From positions 806,001 to 870,000 of the forward strand of contig JBLDXI010000004.1 of assembly GCA_047495785.1 (NCBI GenBank): DNA of 64,000 nt, given 5' to 3'. The notes beneath the pieces are model-generated. The model saw nothing but the letters and a program-made list of their open reading frames with translations. It was not told the DNA's origin and did no database searches. The stretch is from Lepidodermella squamata. Its lineage: Eukaryota; Gastrotricha. Numbering within the stretch: the stretch's first letter is position 1; every line of letters begins with the position of its first letter. The position numbers and the translations under genes were made by a program. Positions 10,968 through 22,192 of the stretch are shown here, piece by piece.

Positions 10968-12293
10968 TCATTTTTGACATAGATAGCCCTCTGCAGAGGA
11001 CGCGTCGCAAGAGCTATCCTTCAGTTTAAGCGAACCAGACTCAATCGTCGCTAGGCCAACGCAATAGCCCAGCAGTTCACTATTCGGCATGCCTGCAGCC
11101 CAAGGCGGAATACCATCGCCCCACAGCCACGTGCCATTCACTTTTGAAAGGTCAATGTACACCCAAGAATGATGCGATTTTGCAATAGCCGCGTATGCAG
11201 CTTGAACTTCAGCCTGACTTTTGATTGTGGCCAATCGAGCGGTTGGAGACCAACTCCAGGTTTTCGCGTTGCTTTGCAGAATAGGACCTTCTCTAGATTG
11301 CACATCGAAACCTCGGAAAATTTAAGTAGATGACTTCTACCAAAATTCAAGGAGCTCACAGCGGTTGTAATGTCTGTAAGGCAGTAGCCATGATTTTCTT
11401 GAAATATCGACCCGTTTGAATAAATTTTCGCCTACACTAGGATAACGCAAAATGAAGAATTTAGCGAACAGATATAAATTACCTGCGTGAATGATTTCGG
11501 GCAAATCGAATAGCAAGATTTGTTTCCAGCCGCGTCAAGGCATTGAACCGCATTCTTTTCAGGACAACATTTTTCAAAAAAGCTGGCATGAATCTCCGCA
11601 AAAGATTTACCCCAATCAAACATTTTTCGCGATTCATGTAGACGCTGGGTGAGTAAAGCTGGGTCTCGTTGTTGGCAAAGCAGCCGCTGCTTTGAGGTCG
11701 ACAGCTGTTGAAAATCCCATTCGAGGAATTGAAACAACGGACGTGCTGGGTCTCGCTTGTCGGCACAGTCACTGCGGGTAGCAAATTTCGATCATTCGAT
11801 TTATAGAAGGCTTAAAAACACCCACATTCCCCGTCGGTACACAATGTCAGATTCATGTACACAGTCGATTCAGTTACCTGAAAAAATTCATGTATCAATC
11901 ATCGGGAATCATGGAAAACAAAAGTAGGCCATCAGTTGGTCATTTGTTACCCAATTGTTCGGGCAAGTGAAATTTTTGGGGACAGTTTTGATATCGCCGT
12001 TTAACGAATTGCAGGGTCTAAGAGGGAGAGCTTAAATATCAAGCAATTTCAATAAATGGCGTTACGCTGAATTCAATCTTGTTCGCCTCGCAAGCGTTGA
12101 AGTTGTATTTGAAGCTCAAAGTTTGCGTTGAATTTGCGAACAAGAAGAGCTGATAAACATAGGACATTATAGGAAATTAGGCTGCCGTTCAAACTCTTTC
12201 GTATTATTAGTAAGATGAGCTTGTGGTGATTTTTGCTCGCTTTAGCAGAAAAAAATGAAGTACTCACATTCATTTCATCTTGAGGATTACAGC
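10968..12293 (-). pseudogene. Gene D copy 1: M-type Cys-module/CTLD gene, truncated by the LINE junction
   Basis: Same exons as gene D shifted by 8,830: ~10968-11322 (CTLD), 11360-11431, 11483-11554, 11611-11771, 11826-11877, 11951-12017, 12066-12149, and 12268-12293 (part of exon 3). The coding strand stops in the middle of exon 3 (codons for CNPQDEMN), where LINE sequence begins. It therefore lacks exons 1-2 and the start of exon 3, including the signal peptide. It also shares the internal lesion of the longer copy (67-bp exon 5 instead of 81). Confidence 0.85.
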
Positions 12294-12400
12294 GGCACGA
12301 AAAGTCGGCACGAAAAAGGCCTTTCTGCTGCTAATGCAGAGGCTTTAGTCACTGATGAACCAGGTGTACGGGAGGAGGCCCTGAGGCTGCTATTGCCCAC

Positions 12401-14050
12401 TTGAGGGATTACCCTTCTGCTGACACGCGTTGTGCCGAAGACAAAACCAATACTGTGCTGACGGTCCAAAAACCGTCACAAAAAATTGTTACCACTCCCC
12501 AAGTCCACAATACGAGACAAATGCAGCGTTTAGGCTCTTGGTCGCCAGTAGAGCAATGTAGAACCAGCCCTACCACACTAGAGAGCGTCGACAACGCAGA
12601 TATACAGAGCCAATACCGCTTTAGTGGTAATATCTGCTCGGAGACAAGTATGATAGTGGATGAAGACACGGATTCCGACACCGAAAGTAGTCAGACCACA
12701 GCGTACAAAACAGTCCCACTGAAACGATCGTCGCAGAACAGTCTCGGCTCGAACAGCTCCGACTTTTCGTCGAACAGCTCCTTTTCCCAAACCGGAAGGA
12801 AAAAGAAAAAGAGAGGCAAGAGAAACCAGGAACTCCCGGTTAGCAACATCCCCCAAAATCCAGCCGCAGTAACAAAACGCATGATACGGGAAAAGTGCAC
12901 GGTCATCATCGATGACGTCGAAGATCAGTTCCGTAACCTAGAAAACTTTGAAGAACGATTGATTGGCATATGGCCAGAATGTTGTATTGCCCAATCATCG
13001 ATTTTGCAGGGTGGTGGCGTCCGGATCGAGTTCACCTCCCCAGAAGCCGCCGAAAGTATCCTCGCCGAGTACCCACCGGGAGCGTTCGGCGAGCAAAGTA
13101 CAATAAGTCGCTCCAAAAAATATTTCGAGTTATTTCCGGAAGAAGGAAATCCCGCGCCACCGAAAACTGGTCGCCCCAAAACCAGCCACGAAGTCGCAAT
13201 ACTAGAACGAAGGGCCTGTCTTGTCACCAACCTTCAGCCCTACGTCTCCGCGGCAGAGCTTCTGCACGCCTTCGACCTTGAAGATTGCAGGAGACTCGAC
13301 AGAAACGCAGGGCTGGATGAGTATGCTGCCGAATTTGCCTCATCTCGCAGGTTTATCCTGATATTCAAAAACGCGGAAAACGCAGCAAAGGTCCCAGCAG
13401 GAGAGCTTCGCTATAAGGCGAGGCGGCTCGAAGGCAAGATTATGCAGCCGAGGCCGGAATGCCCTCGCTGTAGCAAATGTCAAAGCTTCAAACATGCTCG
13501 TAAGAACTGTCGCTCAGCTTGGAAGTGCCCTCATTGTGCCGGGCCCCATCCATTCAACCATTGCCAGGTCAAACAGGATGAACAAAAGAGGCAGTGCGCT
13601 AACTGTAACTCGAACAGCCATGGTGCAGGCTGGAGGGGCTGCTCGAGTCTTCGAGAGGCACAAAACGTTGTCATTAATCGAGTCAGACTTGATGTGAAAA
13701 AGATTCTGAACCCAGACAATAACGCAGCACCTTTGAATCAAACAGATAAACCAGCAAAGCCAGAACCGAAAAATCAACCAGGCGGCAACCGACCGCCTCA
13801 AAGGGACGCTACAAAAAGTCAGTCAAGTGAGCTGAATGTCGAAATAAAAAATCTTGTCGCAAAACTCGACGCACTGGCAGACGCACTAGCTGCTGTTCTA
13901 CAGGTTATCGCCATCGCCAATCCTAATTCGGCAGCTGCACTAGCTGAGCCCTTCAAAAACCTTAACAACGCGTTCAACAGAACCGAGCAAAAGCCTCGGG
14001 AAAACCGACCTGAAAATCCGACTCAAAATTCAACAGAAGGAAACTGGTGA
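12401..14050 (+). CDS. LINE ORF1, Gag-like zinc-knuckle protein
   Basis: Open from about 12359 with its first ATG at 12521, so the element may be slightly 5'-truncated or start at a non-ATG codon. The N-terminal third is Ser/Thr/Lys-rich and low in order. A basic patch (GRKKKKRGKRNQ) follows. The C-terminal half carries three CCHC-type knuckles from about 13470: CSKCQSFKHARKNC, CPHCAGPHPFNHC and CANCNSNSHGAGWRGC. This set is typical of ORF1 of Jockey/I-group LINEs, where it binds element RNA. The tail is Asn/Pro-rich and followed directly by ORF2 with a 4-bp overlap. Confidence 0.85.
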   Translation: MRDYPSADTRCAEDKTNTVLTVQKPSQKIVTTPQVHNTRQMQRLGSWSPVEQCRTSPTTLESVDNADIQSQYRFSGNICSETSMIVDEDTDSDTESSQTTAYKTVPLKRSSQNSLGSNSSDFSSNSSFSQTGRKKKKRGKRNQELPVSNIPQNPAAVTKRMIREKCTVIIDDVEDQFRNLENFEERLIGIWPECCIAQSSILQGGGVRIEFTSPEAAESILAEYPPGAFGEQSTISRSKKYFELFPEEGNPAPPKTGRPKTSHEVAILERRACLVTNLQPYVSAAELLHAFDLEDCRRLDRNAGLDEYAAEFASSRRFILIFKNAENAAKVPAGELRYKARRLEGKIMQPRPECPRCSKCQSFKHARKNCRSAWKCPHCAGPHPFNHCQVKQDEQKRQCANCNSNSHGAGWRGCSSLREAQNVVINRVRLDVKKILNPDNNAAPLNQTDKPAKPEPKNQPGGNRPPQRDATKSQSSELNVEIKNLVAKLDALADALAAVLQVIAIANPNSAAALAEPFKNLNNAFNRTEQKPRENRPENPTQNSTEGNW

Positions 14051-16958
14051 TTGTTCAGTGGAACGCCAGGGGACTCTGCCAAAAAAAGGCGGAGTTTAGA
14101 AAAATAATCGAGCTCTATAAACCGCACATAATACTTGTAAACGAAACACATTTTTGTACAGATAATATAGCTGATTTTGAGATCGAACATTATGTTTTAT
14201 TCAGCTGTTGTCGTCCCAACCAATCTTCAGTTGGATCAGCAATATTCGTTCATGAATCGGTCCCAATCGACCGTCAAATTTACACCAACAGAACCGCACT
14301 TAGTGAGTGGCTAGCAATCAGGATAGTCACCGAGAAAAGTCCAGATCTAATCATAGCAACAGGTTACACTTCCCCAAACGAAGAAATAGACCTATCGTTC
14401 CTCGAGAACGTCCTTGGAGGGATCGACTACAACGATAACGAAACCGCATGTGTATTCGCAGGGGACCTGAATGCCTGGCATGACTCTCTGAAAACCGGGG
14501 GAAAAGGAAACAACTCCTCCGGAATAGCCCTTAGCGAGTGGTTGTCAGCGGAGAATCACTACATTATGAGCGATGGTACCCCAACACACTTCTCTCACAA
14601 AGGTGTTGGTAGACAGATAGACATTTGGTTAGCCAACGAAAAAGGTCGGGCCTTAACCTCGAAGCCGCCAATTGTCGGTGGAAAATACGGCAGCGACCAC
14701 ACGGTCACAGTGATTGAGCTTAATCTCCCACACACCCACGCGTCAGCGACGGAGAAAATTAAAAAAACCGAGCTACGTCGCGACTGGAACAAAGTCAACT
14801 GGTCGAGTTTCCGCGCGAGGCTGCGATGCCATCTTAAAACCGTGGCAGAACCGACAAAACCGAAACCCGGAGACAACCTCTCCGCCATTGACCGTTACCA
14901 AGAAGCTATAGTCAAAGCCATTATATGTACCATAGAAGACACCGTTCCTCTGGTACCTGCAAACAAACTGCAAACCTGGCACCTGAATAGTGACATAGGT
15001 ACCGCAATAGACCAGCGAAACGAATTGCAAACACTTTTTGATCACACCGGACTACACTTCGTAAAAACCGAGGTTAACAAACTGACTAAGAAAATCAAGG
15101 CGTTGGTCCAACTGGAAAATGAAAAAGCTTGTAAAAAACACCTTGTACAAATCGCAAAGCATTTTAATGCTCAGATGAGCCGCCCTGGCTGGAAAGCAGC
15201 CAATCGACTGATGAAAAAGAATACGCGCCCTAAAAATATAGGGGCCATCAAAAACAGCAACGGTAAGACAACAGCGTGTCCGAAAGAGAAGGCTAGACTA
15301 ATACGCTCAACGTTTGCTAAGGTAGTTCAATCCCCACCCAGCAACAATCCGGTGCCAGAGAACATCATGTTCTGGTCAGAGACTGAGCAGAAATGTGATC
15401 GTGAACCTAGGCTCAAACCAGTGACGAACATAATCGGTGCACAGGAGAAGAAAGTCCGAATCCCCAAACAAGCAATGCGCAGAATGGCCAAACGCCTGAA
15501 AAAATGGAAGTCGCCTGGTATCGACGAAGTTCCCAACATCGCCATCAAAAATGGGGGTAGCTCGCTTCTCAAACACCTTAGGTGCCTATTTGAACTTAGC
15601 CTAAACTGCGGCTATCAACCTAAACAGTGGAAGATTGCCATCATAACTCCTATCCTGAAAGAAGGAAAAGACAGTTGCCTACCAGAGTCGTATCGGCCAA
15701 TCTCGCTGTTATCCAGCATCGGTAAAGCTTTAGAGCTTATCGTCGCTGCTTTTTTTAGTAATTGGCTGGAAAACAAAGGGTTCCTACCCGACCACCAATT
15801 CGGATTCCGCCGAAGAAAATCCACAGTAGATCCCCTGTTTAGACTAATTAGCGACGCCGCATTGGCAATGGCGAGACACCTTAAACTAGTCGCCGTCGCT
15901 CTCGATTTCCGTGCTGCGTTTGACTGTGTGTGGCACGACGGCTTGAGAGAAAAGCTTCTCAATTGCCAAGCACCTGAATTCCTAGTCAGGTGGGTCTCTG
16001 ACTTTCTACGCGATCGTTCCTTCTTCGTGAAAATAGAAGAAGAGTCCTCAGAAATTTTTCCTATCAAATGCGGAGTCCCACAAGGAAGCCCCCTTTCCCC
16101 CTATTGTTTATTTTTTTTACCTCAGATATGCAGGATAGAGCCTGCGCGCCAAACGATGCGTTCGCCGCTGGTTCGGTTGCCCGAGCGACCTTTGCCGATG
16201 ACGCTCTCAACTGGGCTGCTGCCAAGTCTTATGGGGTCGCCTGTCGCCGCATCGAAGACAAGCTACACGGAGTCACGACCTGGTGCGACAGGTGGCGGCT
16301 GGCTATCAACCTACAAAAATGTGAGGTTATCGTCTTTGGTAACTACAACAAGAAACCCAAGGCCCGTGTCCGGCTCAATGGGAAAGAAATTCCCCAAGTC
16401 TCGTCGTTGAAATACCTGGGAGTTACGCTCACCCCACGCTTGAGCTGGGACGAACATTTGTCAAAGCTGTCAGCGAAGGCTCGGCCTCGAGCCGGTGTCA
16501 TCCGGTCGATGATGAACAAAAAGGTGCTTGACGACAAAATCGGCATTATGTTCCACCGTGCGATGATCGAAAGCTTACTAATATACGCTGCCCCGGCTTG
16601 GATCTGTCTCTGCCCAACGGCAGAGGCAAAATTGATAGCATTGCAGGTCAACGGCCTCAAGGCGGCTCTCGACCTTCCTTTCGAAGCGGACGATGCGGGT
16701 ACAATTGCGATATCTGGCGTACCATGTATCACAGAGACCTTCCAAAAAATGGCGAATAATTACGTCAAACGATGCTTTGAAGGCAACCAGCTCATGATTG
16801 AATACATCAACCACGTCACGGTCTGCGGCAGCAAGTTCGACAAGAAAAGTCGAAAATACCTCGATGAACACTGTCCTGCGTGGAGACTGAGGAATCTCGT
16901 GCCGCCGTTTGTCGTGACCGAGACTACCTCGGAAGAAGATTGGATGCAATTAATTTAG
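14047..16958 (+). pseudogene. LINE ORF2, endonuclease-reverse transcriptase, broken by one frameshift
   Basis: Starts within the ORF1 stop region, in a frame without an early ATG, so translation probably reinitiates. The endonuclease domain shows QWNARGL, NETHF, GDLNAWH and the catalytic SDH. The reverse transcriptase shows SPGIDEVPN, ESYRPISLL, HQFGFRRRKST, ALDFRAAFD, GVPQGSPLSP and the active-site FADD. The reading frame changes between GVPQGSPLSP and the FADD block. The run of five C at 16097-16101 should probably be six, so the first part stops at 16410 and the second runs 16068-16958. The later block keeps KCEVIVFG and YLGVTLTPRLSW. It was functional recently and is now non-autonomous unless the frameshift is a sequencing error. 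Confidence 0.85.
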
Positions 16959-17539
16959 TCCTGCTTAATACCTACTTTATCATGTTACATTGCACAATAA
17001 TAGCATCAATTCGAAAAGCAATGATTTAATTCCCTTTGTTTTTGTAAATTTAGGCAGGCTAGCACGTCAATCTGAGCTGCGGGGATCGGCTATGGTGTCC
17101 AGTTGTTGCCGTCGTGGGGCCGCTGCCAGCACGGATCCGGAAAATCAATTCGGCAACCTAGTCGAACTGTCCTGTTCCGAGGCCTTTTCACGCACTCTGC
17201 ATGTTGAATGTTGCACCAAAGCACCTGCATGGCCGGCGTTTGCCGGCAAGTTGGTCGAAATTATTGGCCCAAACGTTGAAATGCTCGCTATCCGCGAAAC
17301 CGTGCTGGTTGCGGCACCCGATGTGGCGACTTCGGCGCCGGCCCTTTCCCCGTCTTGCTGGGAAATTCGACGTTCTAACCTGCACAAATAAGACTCTGAA
17401 AATGTACCTATGTTTAACTAGTTGATCCTGAGCCGTAGCGACGCAAGTCGGGAGGCTGACTCATATTTTTTATTGTAATTTGTAATTAGCGATAGGAATA
17501 AGAATAAAACCTACATTTACCAAGATTTTTTCTTGGGAT
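16959..17539 (+). other. LINE 3' untranslated region
   Basis: Between the ORF2 stop and the MITE-like sequence. A chance open frame (16990-17391) has no domain I recognise. AATAAAA occurs near 17506. Confidence 0.5.
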
Positions 17540-17647
17540 TATGCCAAAAATGAACCAAATATTCTCAATTTAAGAGGTTTATGAAAATCATCAGGCGACC
17601 CCCGCGACCCCCGGCTGAGTCGGCGACCCCCAGTTTGAGAAACCCTG
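17540..17647. mobile_element. hAT MITE (GCGACCCC family), recombined copy
   Basis: The right half (from 17572) is identical to the MITE at 8660-8817 and keeps the end TTTGAGAAACCCTG. The left half (AAAAATGAACCAAATATTCTC) instead matches the relic at 7044. The junction therefore joins two different family members. Confidence 0.65.
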
Positions 17648-17672
17648 GGTTATCCCCAAACTCGTCCAGACC

Positions 17673-17808
17673 AATTGTGCGAAGTAGGATCCGGGAGCTT
17701 GTTTTCTATCACCGAGCCGAAAAAAACCAAAGGGTCTCTCGTGTGGTTTTTCAGCCTTCCTCTTGCTGAAGTCCCGGACACCCCAGCAACCCTGTACTTT
17801 GTACCCTG
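17673..17808. mobile_element. hAT-type MITE (CAGNGTGCGAAGTA family), duplicate
   Basis: Second segmental copy of the MITE at 8843-8978, with the same ends. One difference (TCCAGACC on its left side) makes a target duplication with ACCAGACA slightly more convincing. Confidence 0.7.
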
Positions 17809-18024
17809 ACCAGACAAGACAACGAAATGAGAAATCTAATCTCAGGGGTTTTGAACCGTGTATTAAGGGAACATCTTTTACATTTTCTTCCTTCGCCAGT
17901 CGAATTTTGGCAAAATCAGGAAAAAATATTTCTTAGCAGCGCCGGGATCCATGATCGTACCCTGGAAATCCTTGAAAACATTGATCTAGTTTCCACGAGG
18001 GCGTCTAAATTTAATTTGATGTAG

Positions 18025-18417
18025 GGTCCGAATGCATTCAAGGTTGTGTCAAACTTCGAAGTGCCGAATTTCACACAAGACAGAGCGAGAAAGAGGTGTT
18101 TACGCGTTGCACCAGACGGGCGATTGGCAATCATTGCTGACGAGGCAGATCGTCAAGCTGTATACACGTCGATGGTGAGTGAGAATGTTAAAAAAACCTA
18201 CGTCGGTTTGAGGAAAACAAACGGCCAGTGGTTGTGGGGCGATGGTACCCCGTATGTTGGCATTCCACCATGGGGCTCGGGCAAGCCGGATGGTGCCAAG
18301 TTGGGCTATTGTGTTGGCCTGGCGGCTATCGAATCAGGCTCATTGGTGTTGACGGACGGCTCTTGCGATGAGCCATCTGCCGAGGCAGCAGTCTGCGAGT
18401 CGAATATGATTCCCTAG
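18025..18417 (+). pseudogene. Orphan CTLD2 exon of gene C (duplicate)
   Basis: Identical to 9195-9587 except one codon (YVGIP for YAGIP). It is a complete last exon with acceptor, CTLD (core YVGLRKTNGQWLWGDG, cysteines YCVG, DGSC, AVCE) and stop. No upstream exons exist, because the LINE precedes it. It is probably not expressed as a lectin. Confidence 0.85.
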
Positions 18418-19797
18418 TGACCACAGTGACGCCTGGTGAAAACAAGAAATGAAAAGTAGCCGCTAATGTGTGACAGATGAGACTTGAGCTTATGTTTGCG
18501 ACTGGTATGCCTGGTGCCTGGCTACGCCAATAAAGAAATGTAAAGAGCTTATTGCGTTGAAATTGTATTTTCGTCTGATATTAAAATCTCTCAGAGAGCG
18601 AAGTGCCGCATGGGATGTTAGAAATCATGTTGTCGAATCTGCGCGAATGATGAAATCCCGAAGAATTTTCGATTTCACGGAACAAAATTCGCAAGTTATG
18701 ACTCTTTTCAAGGATAACGATTCTCTTCCATTGTTGCTCTCCACCAGTTCTGCTCAGGTTTTCGCATATTCACAAGCTTCAAAAACATACCTAATTTTTT
18801 TATTCACATACTTTTTTTGCGGAAAGAGAGCGGAGACAGGGAGAAAATAAGTTTTAAAGATTTGGTTGCTTTTGCTGTTGAACTTAACCGACTTCATAAC
18901 TGAGCACCATCAGCTTTATTGTGATGAATTTGAGATGAATCGTATTTGCCTTCACATTTTCTTGGCAAGACTCATCGAACAATTTTTTATGGTTGTAATC
19001 GGAGCAGGGGATATTTTCAAGGTGCGGTATATTAATGATCCATCACAAATTTCCCAGAAAAAGGCTAAATAGTGCCAACGCCGCTGTTGTTTTATTTTTT
19101 ATTGGACCGAAATATGATGAAGGGAGGATAAGCAAAGCTTATTTTTGTGTAAATTCAAGTAATATACGATCGGACCACGTTATCAGCCATAAATCAGTAA
19201 TACTGGACGAATATTTGAAAATGAATGGTCTGGACCCTGACCACAGCCTCTCCCACTTCGCCCTTCCTGCCTTTATTGGGGTAACACTTATAATTTATAA
19301 TATTATGCCCAGCCCAAGTTGAGCAACAGACTTATGGGGTGGTTATTAAGATTTTGTTATTTTTTTACTCGCGCTCCGAGTGACGGGGTAGTAGTTAGAG
19401 GTGCGGTATATTTATGATAAAACGGAAAGTTTTGTAGGGTTGTATTCGGGGTGGGGGATATTATCGAGGTGCGGTATATTTTCGAGAAATGCGGTAAATT
19501 CGCTCCATCAACCCATCTTTCGGTCCGCATAAGTCAGCCACATGAACGTTGAAAAAATAATTCAGAAATCAGGAAAAAGCGTTGGTAATTGCCATTTTAA
19601 CAAGCTAATCCCAAGTCCCCACCGTTGCGTGTTATATGTTATGTGCTGTTTTATCTCTCGCACTTTTTTAACCCTGATATTTTATTTCCAATATTACGTG
19701 TTCTCCATCAAAATGTTATCACCGTAGAAGACTCTAGGACTTAATTTCTTCCTTACAAGGGCGACTATTCAATACACTCTCTATCGGAGCGGTATTT
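18418..19797. other. Intergenic between orphan CTLD2 and gene D
   Basis: Duplicate of 9588-10967, including an AATAAA at 18529-18534 and the paired GGTGCGGTATATT repeats. Confidence 0.5.
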
Positions 19798-21626
19798 TCA
19801 TTTTTGACATAGATAGCCCTCTGCAGAGGACGCGTCGCAAGAGCTATCCTTCAGTTTAAGCGAACCAGACTCAATCGTCGCTAGGCCAACGCAATAGCCC
19901 AGCAGTTCACTATTCGGCATGCCTGCAGCCCAAGGCGGAATACCATCGCCCCACAGCCACGTGCCATTCACTTTTGAAAGGTCAATGTACACCCAAGAAT
20001 GATGCGATTTTGCAATAGCCGCGTATGCAGCTTGAACTTCAGCCTGACTTTTGATTGTGGCCAATCGAGCGGTTGGAGACCAACTCCAGGTTTTCGCGTT
20101 GCTTTGCAGAATAGGACCTTCTCTAGATTGCACATCGAAACCTCGGAAAATTTAAGTAGATGACTTCTACCAAAATTCAAGGAGCTCACAGCGGTTGTAA
20201 TGTCTGTAAGGCAGTAGCCATGATTTTCTTGAAATATCGACCCGTTTGAATAAATTTTCGCCTACACTAGGATAACGCAAAATGAAGAATTTAGCGAACA
20301 GATATAAATTACCTGCGTGAATGATTTCGGGCAAATCGAATAGCAAGATTTGTTTCCAGCCGCGTCAAGGCATTGAACCGCATTCTTTTCAGGACAACAT
20401 TTTTCAAAAAAGCTGGCATGAATCTCCGCAAAAGATTTACCCCAATCAAACATTTTTCGCGATTCATGTAGACGCTGGGTGAGTAAAGCTGGGTCTCGTT
20501 GTTGGCAAAGCAGCCGCTGCTTTGAGGTCGACAGCTGTTGAAAATCCCATTCGAGGAATTGAAACAACGGACGTGCTGGGTCTCGCTTGTCGGCACAGTC
20601 ACTGCGGGTAGCAAATTTCGATCATTCGATTTATAGAAGGCTTAAAAACACCCACATTCCCCGTCGGTACACAATGTCAGATTCATGTACACAGTCGATT
20701 CAGTTACCTGAAAAAATTCATGTATCAATCATCGGGAATCATGGAAAACAAAAGTAGGCCATCAGTTGGTCATTTGTTACCCAATTGTTCGGGCAAGTGA
20801 AATTTTTGGGGACAGTTTTGATATCGCCGTTTAACGAATTGCAGGGTCTAAGAGGGAGAGCTTAAATATCAAGCAATTTCAATAAATGGCGTTACGCTGA
20901 ATTCAATCTTGTTCGCCTCGCAAGCGTTGAAGTTGTATTTGAAGCTCAAAGTTTGCGTTGAATTTGCGAACAAGAAGAGCTGATAAACATAGGACATTAT
21001 AGGAAATTAGGCTGCCGTTCAAACTCTTTCGTATTATTAGTAAGATGAGCTTGTGGTGATTTTTGCTCGCTTTAGCAGAAAAAAATGAAGTACTCACATT
21101 CATTTCATCTTGAGGATTACAGCCAATGTTATTTGGCACGCAGGACGGAGTCAGTGATTCGTATTTCGACATTTCTGTTAATAAAGAAGGAATAACGCAA
21201 TATAATTTTCACGGGGGTTAATAAAATGTAACCGCACTATCCGGAAATCTCACGAAAACATTGCAAGCTTTCGGGGTGATTTTTATTGTTTTTTTAAGGT
21301 AACATCTTTTGCGATTGAGAAATTGAGAATTAACAACAGAAATTCACTTACACCACGATTGCAGCTGCCTTCCCTGAGAAAAACAAGTCCAAGCTGGAGG
21401 AAAAGAATTGTTATGAAATTGCCGTCGTCAAATTATTGCTGAAATTACTTGGAATTGGCGAAGCGGATCACAGGCTTTAGCTGCTTTGACGCAGGACGTG
21501 AATTTTTCATTCAACTGCGAGCTGCGAGAAGCATCGCACCCAGTTCAGCGACTTCGTTTTACTGGAAACTGGGTTGATCAGGACCAGAACGGCCACGTAC
21601 AGCAAAGCAAAGTGGATGGATTTCAT
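19798..21626 (-). pseudogene. Gene D: M-type Cys-module/CTLD pseudogene, longer copy
   Basis: Exons on the minus strand: 21449-21626, 21352-21393, 21098-21174, 20896-20979, 20781-20847, 20656-20707, 20441-20601, 20313-20384, 20190-20261, 19798-~20152. It starts MKSIHFALLYVAVLVLINPV, a signal peptide, and is the closest relative of gene M. Three exons deviate from the fixed lengths. Exon 1 is 178 bp instead of 171, owing to a 7-bp repeat (CTCGCAGCTCGCAG). Exon 3 is 77 instead of 87, and exon 5 is 67 instead of 81. All three break the frame. The acceptor before the CTLD exon is also unclear. The CTLD itself is open (YIDLSKVNGTWLWGDGIPPW). This is a decayed gene in divergent orientation to gene E. 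Confidence 0.85.
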
Positions 21627-22192
21627 ATGAATCAGAATCTAAAATGACATAGAGCGAAGTAGGACCACAGAATTGAAAGCAAGTTCAATTCTAAAGTCTA
21701 GAAAATCACATTGGTATTGGGTGCAACGGCCAAAAATTGTCACCAATCTAGGCTATTTCTGCTTTGATCTAACAAATTTTCACGTCCCAATTCTCTCAAT
21801 CGTCCATAGCGTTTCCCACTGCGATGGCCTGATTTACATTATAGGTATTGTCCTTTGTTATTCTTTATATTTTTGTGATTAAATTCAAATTTCAAATTGT
21901 CACTCGGCACCGAAATTATTGCCTAAGGCATTGTTGTTTTTTTTTTCGTTTTTGAAAATCACGAATTGGCCGATTGTGCCCGAAGTCAACACACGGTGGT
22001 TGTAATGCATAAAAATCACCTAAAAGTCTTGGCCATCTCTAATTCACTCATTTCGATTTCCTGCTCAATCAAAAACAGCAAATAACATGAAGTCTTGTAA
22101 ATAGATTCATTACAGGTGTATGTTACAGCTGTTGGTGATCGCTTTGACGGGAAAATTTTCATAATTTTTTCGTTGAAATTCATTGAATAAGA
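21627..22192. other. Intergenic between divergent genes D and E, left part
   Basis: Contains the 5' flank of D. At 21905-22045 it has a degenerate plus-oriented copy of the promoter-like block found before genes E, N and O (TTGCCTAAGGCATTGTTG, then AATTGGCCGATTGTGC). No gene follows this copy, because a hAT element intervenes. Confidence 0.5.

Larger units (their letters stand above)
8742..12293. repeat. 3.55 kb direct duplication, copy 1
   Basis: Every base offset by 8,830 matches 17572-21123, with only about five substitutions noticed (near 8824, 8840, 9426, 10806 and 10814). It contains the right half of a hAT MITE, a second MITE, the CTLD2 exon of gene C, its 3' flank and exons 10-4 plus part of exon 3 of gene D on the minus strand. 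It ends in mid-exon at the 5' edge of the LINE. Confidence 0.95.
12294..17539 (+). mobile_element. Jockey-like non-LTR retrotransposon (LINE), nearly full-length
   Basis: Two ORFs in the order of Jockey-clade elements: an ORF1 with three zinc knuckles, and an ORF2 with an apurinic-type endonuclease followed by reverse transcriptase. The 5' leader begins with GGCACGAAAAGTCGGCACG, a short internal repeat. The 3' region has AATAAAA near 17506 and no long poly-A. The element sits exactly between the two copies of the 3.55 kb duplication. The precise 3' end is uncertain because MITE-like sequence begins around 17540. Confidence 0.85.
17572..21123. repeat. 3.55 kb direct duplication, copy 2
   Basis: Matches 8742-12293 at about 99.9%. 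Its right end runs on without interruption into exon 3 of the longer gene D copy, so this copy keeps the natural right flank. Copy 1 keeps the natural left flank, an entire MITE. Confidence 0.95.

Noticed and set aside
12578-13801. Several 60-100 aa minus-strand frames over LINE ORF1
   Set aside because: They are antisense shadows of the well-supported ORF1.
8742-21123. The flanking 3.55 kb repeats as a giant LINE target-site duplication
   Set aside because: The geometry fits, but the bases before 17572 continue as MITE-like sequence matching 7044-7082. This points to recombination between MITEs or to haplotype joining. Kept only as an alternative.
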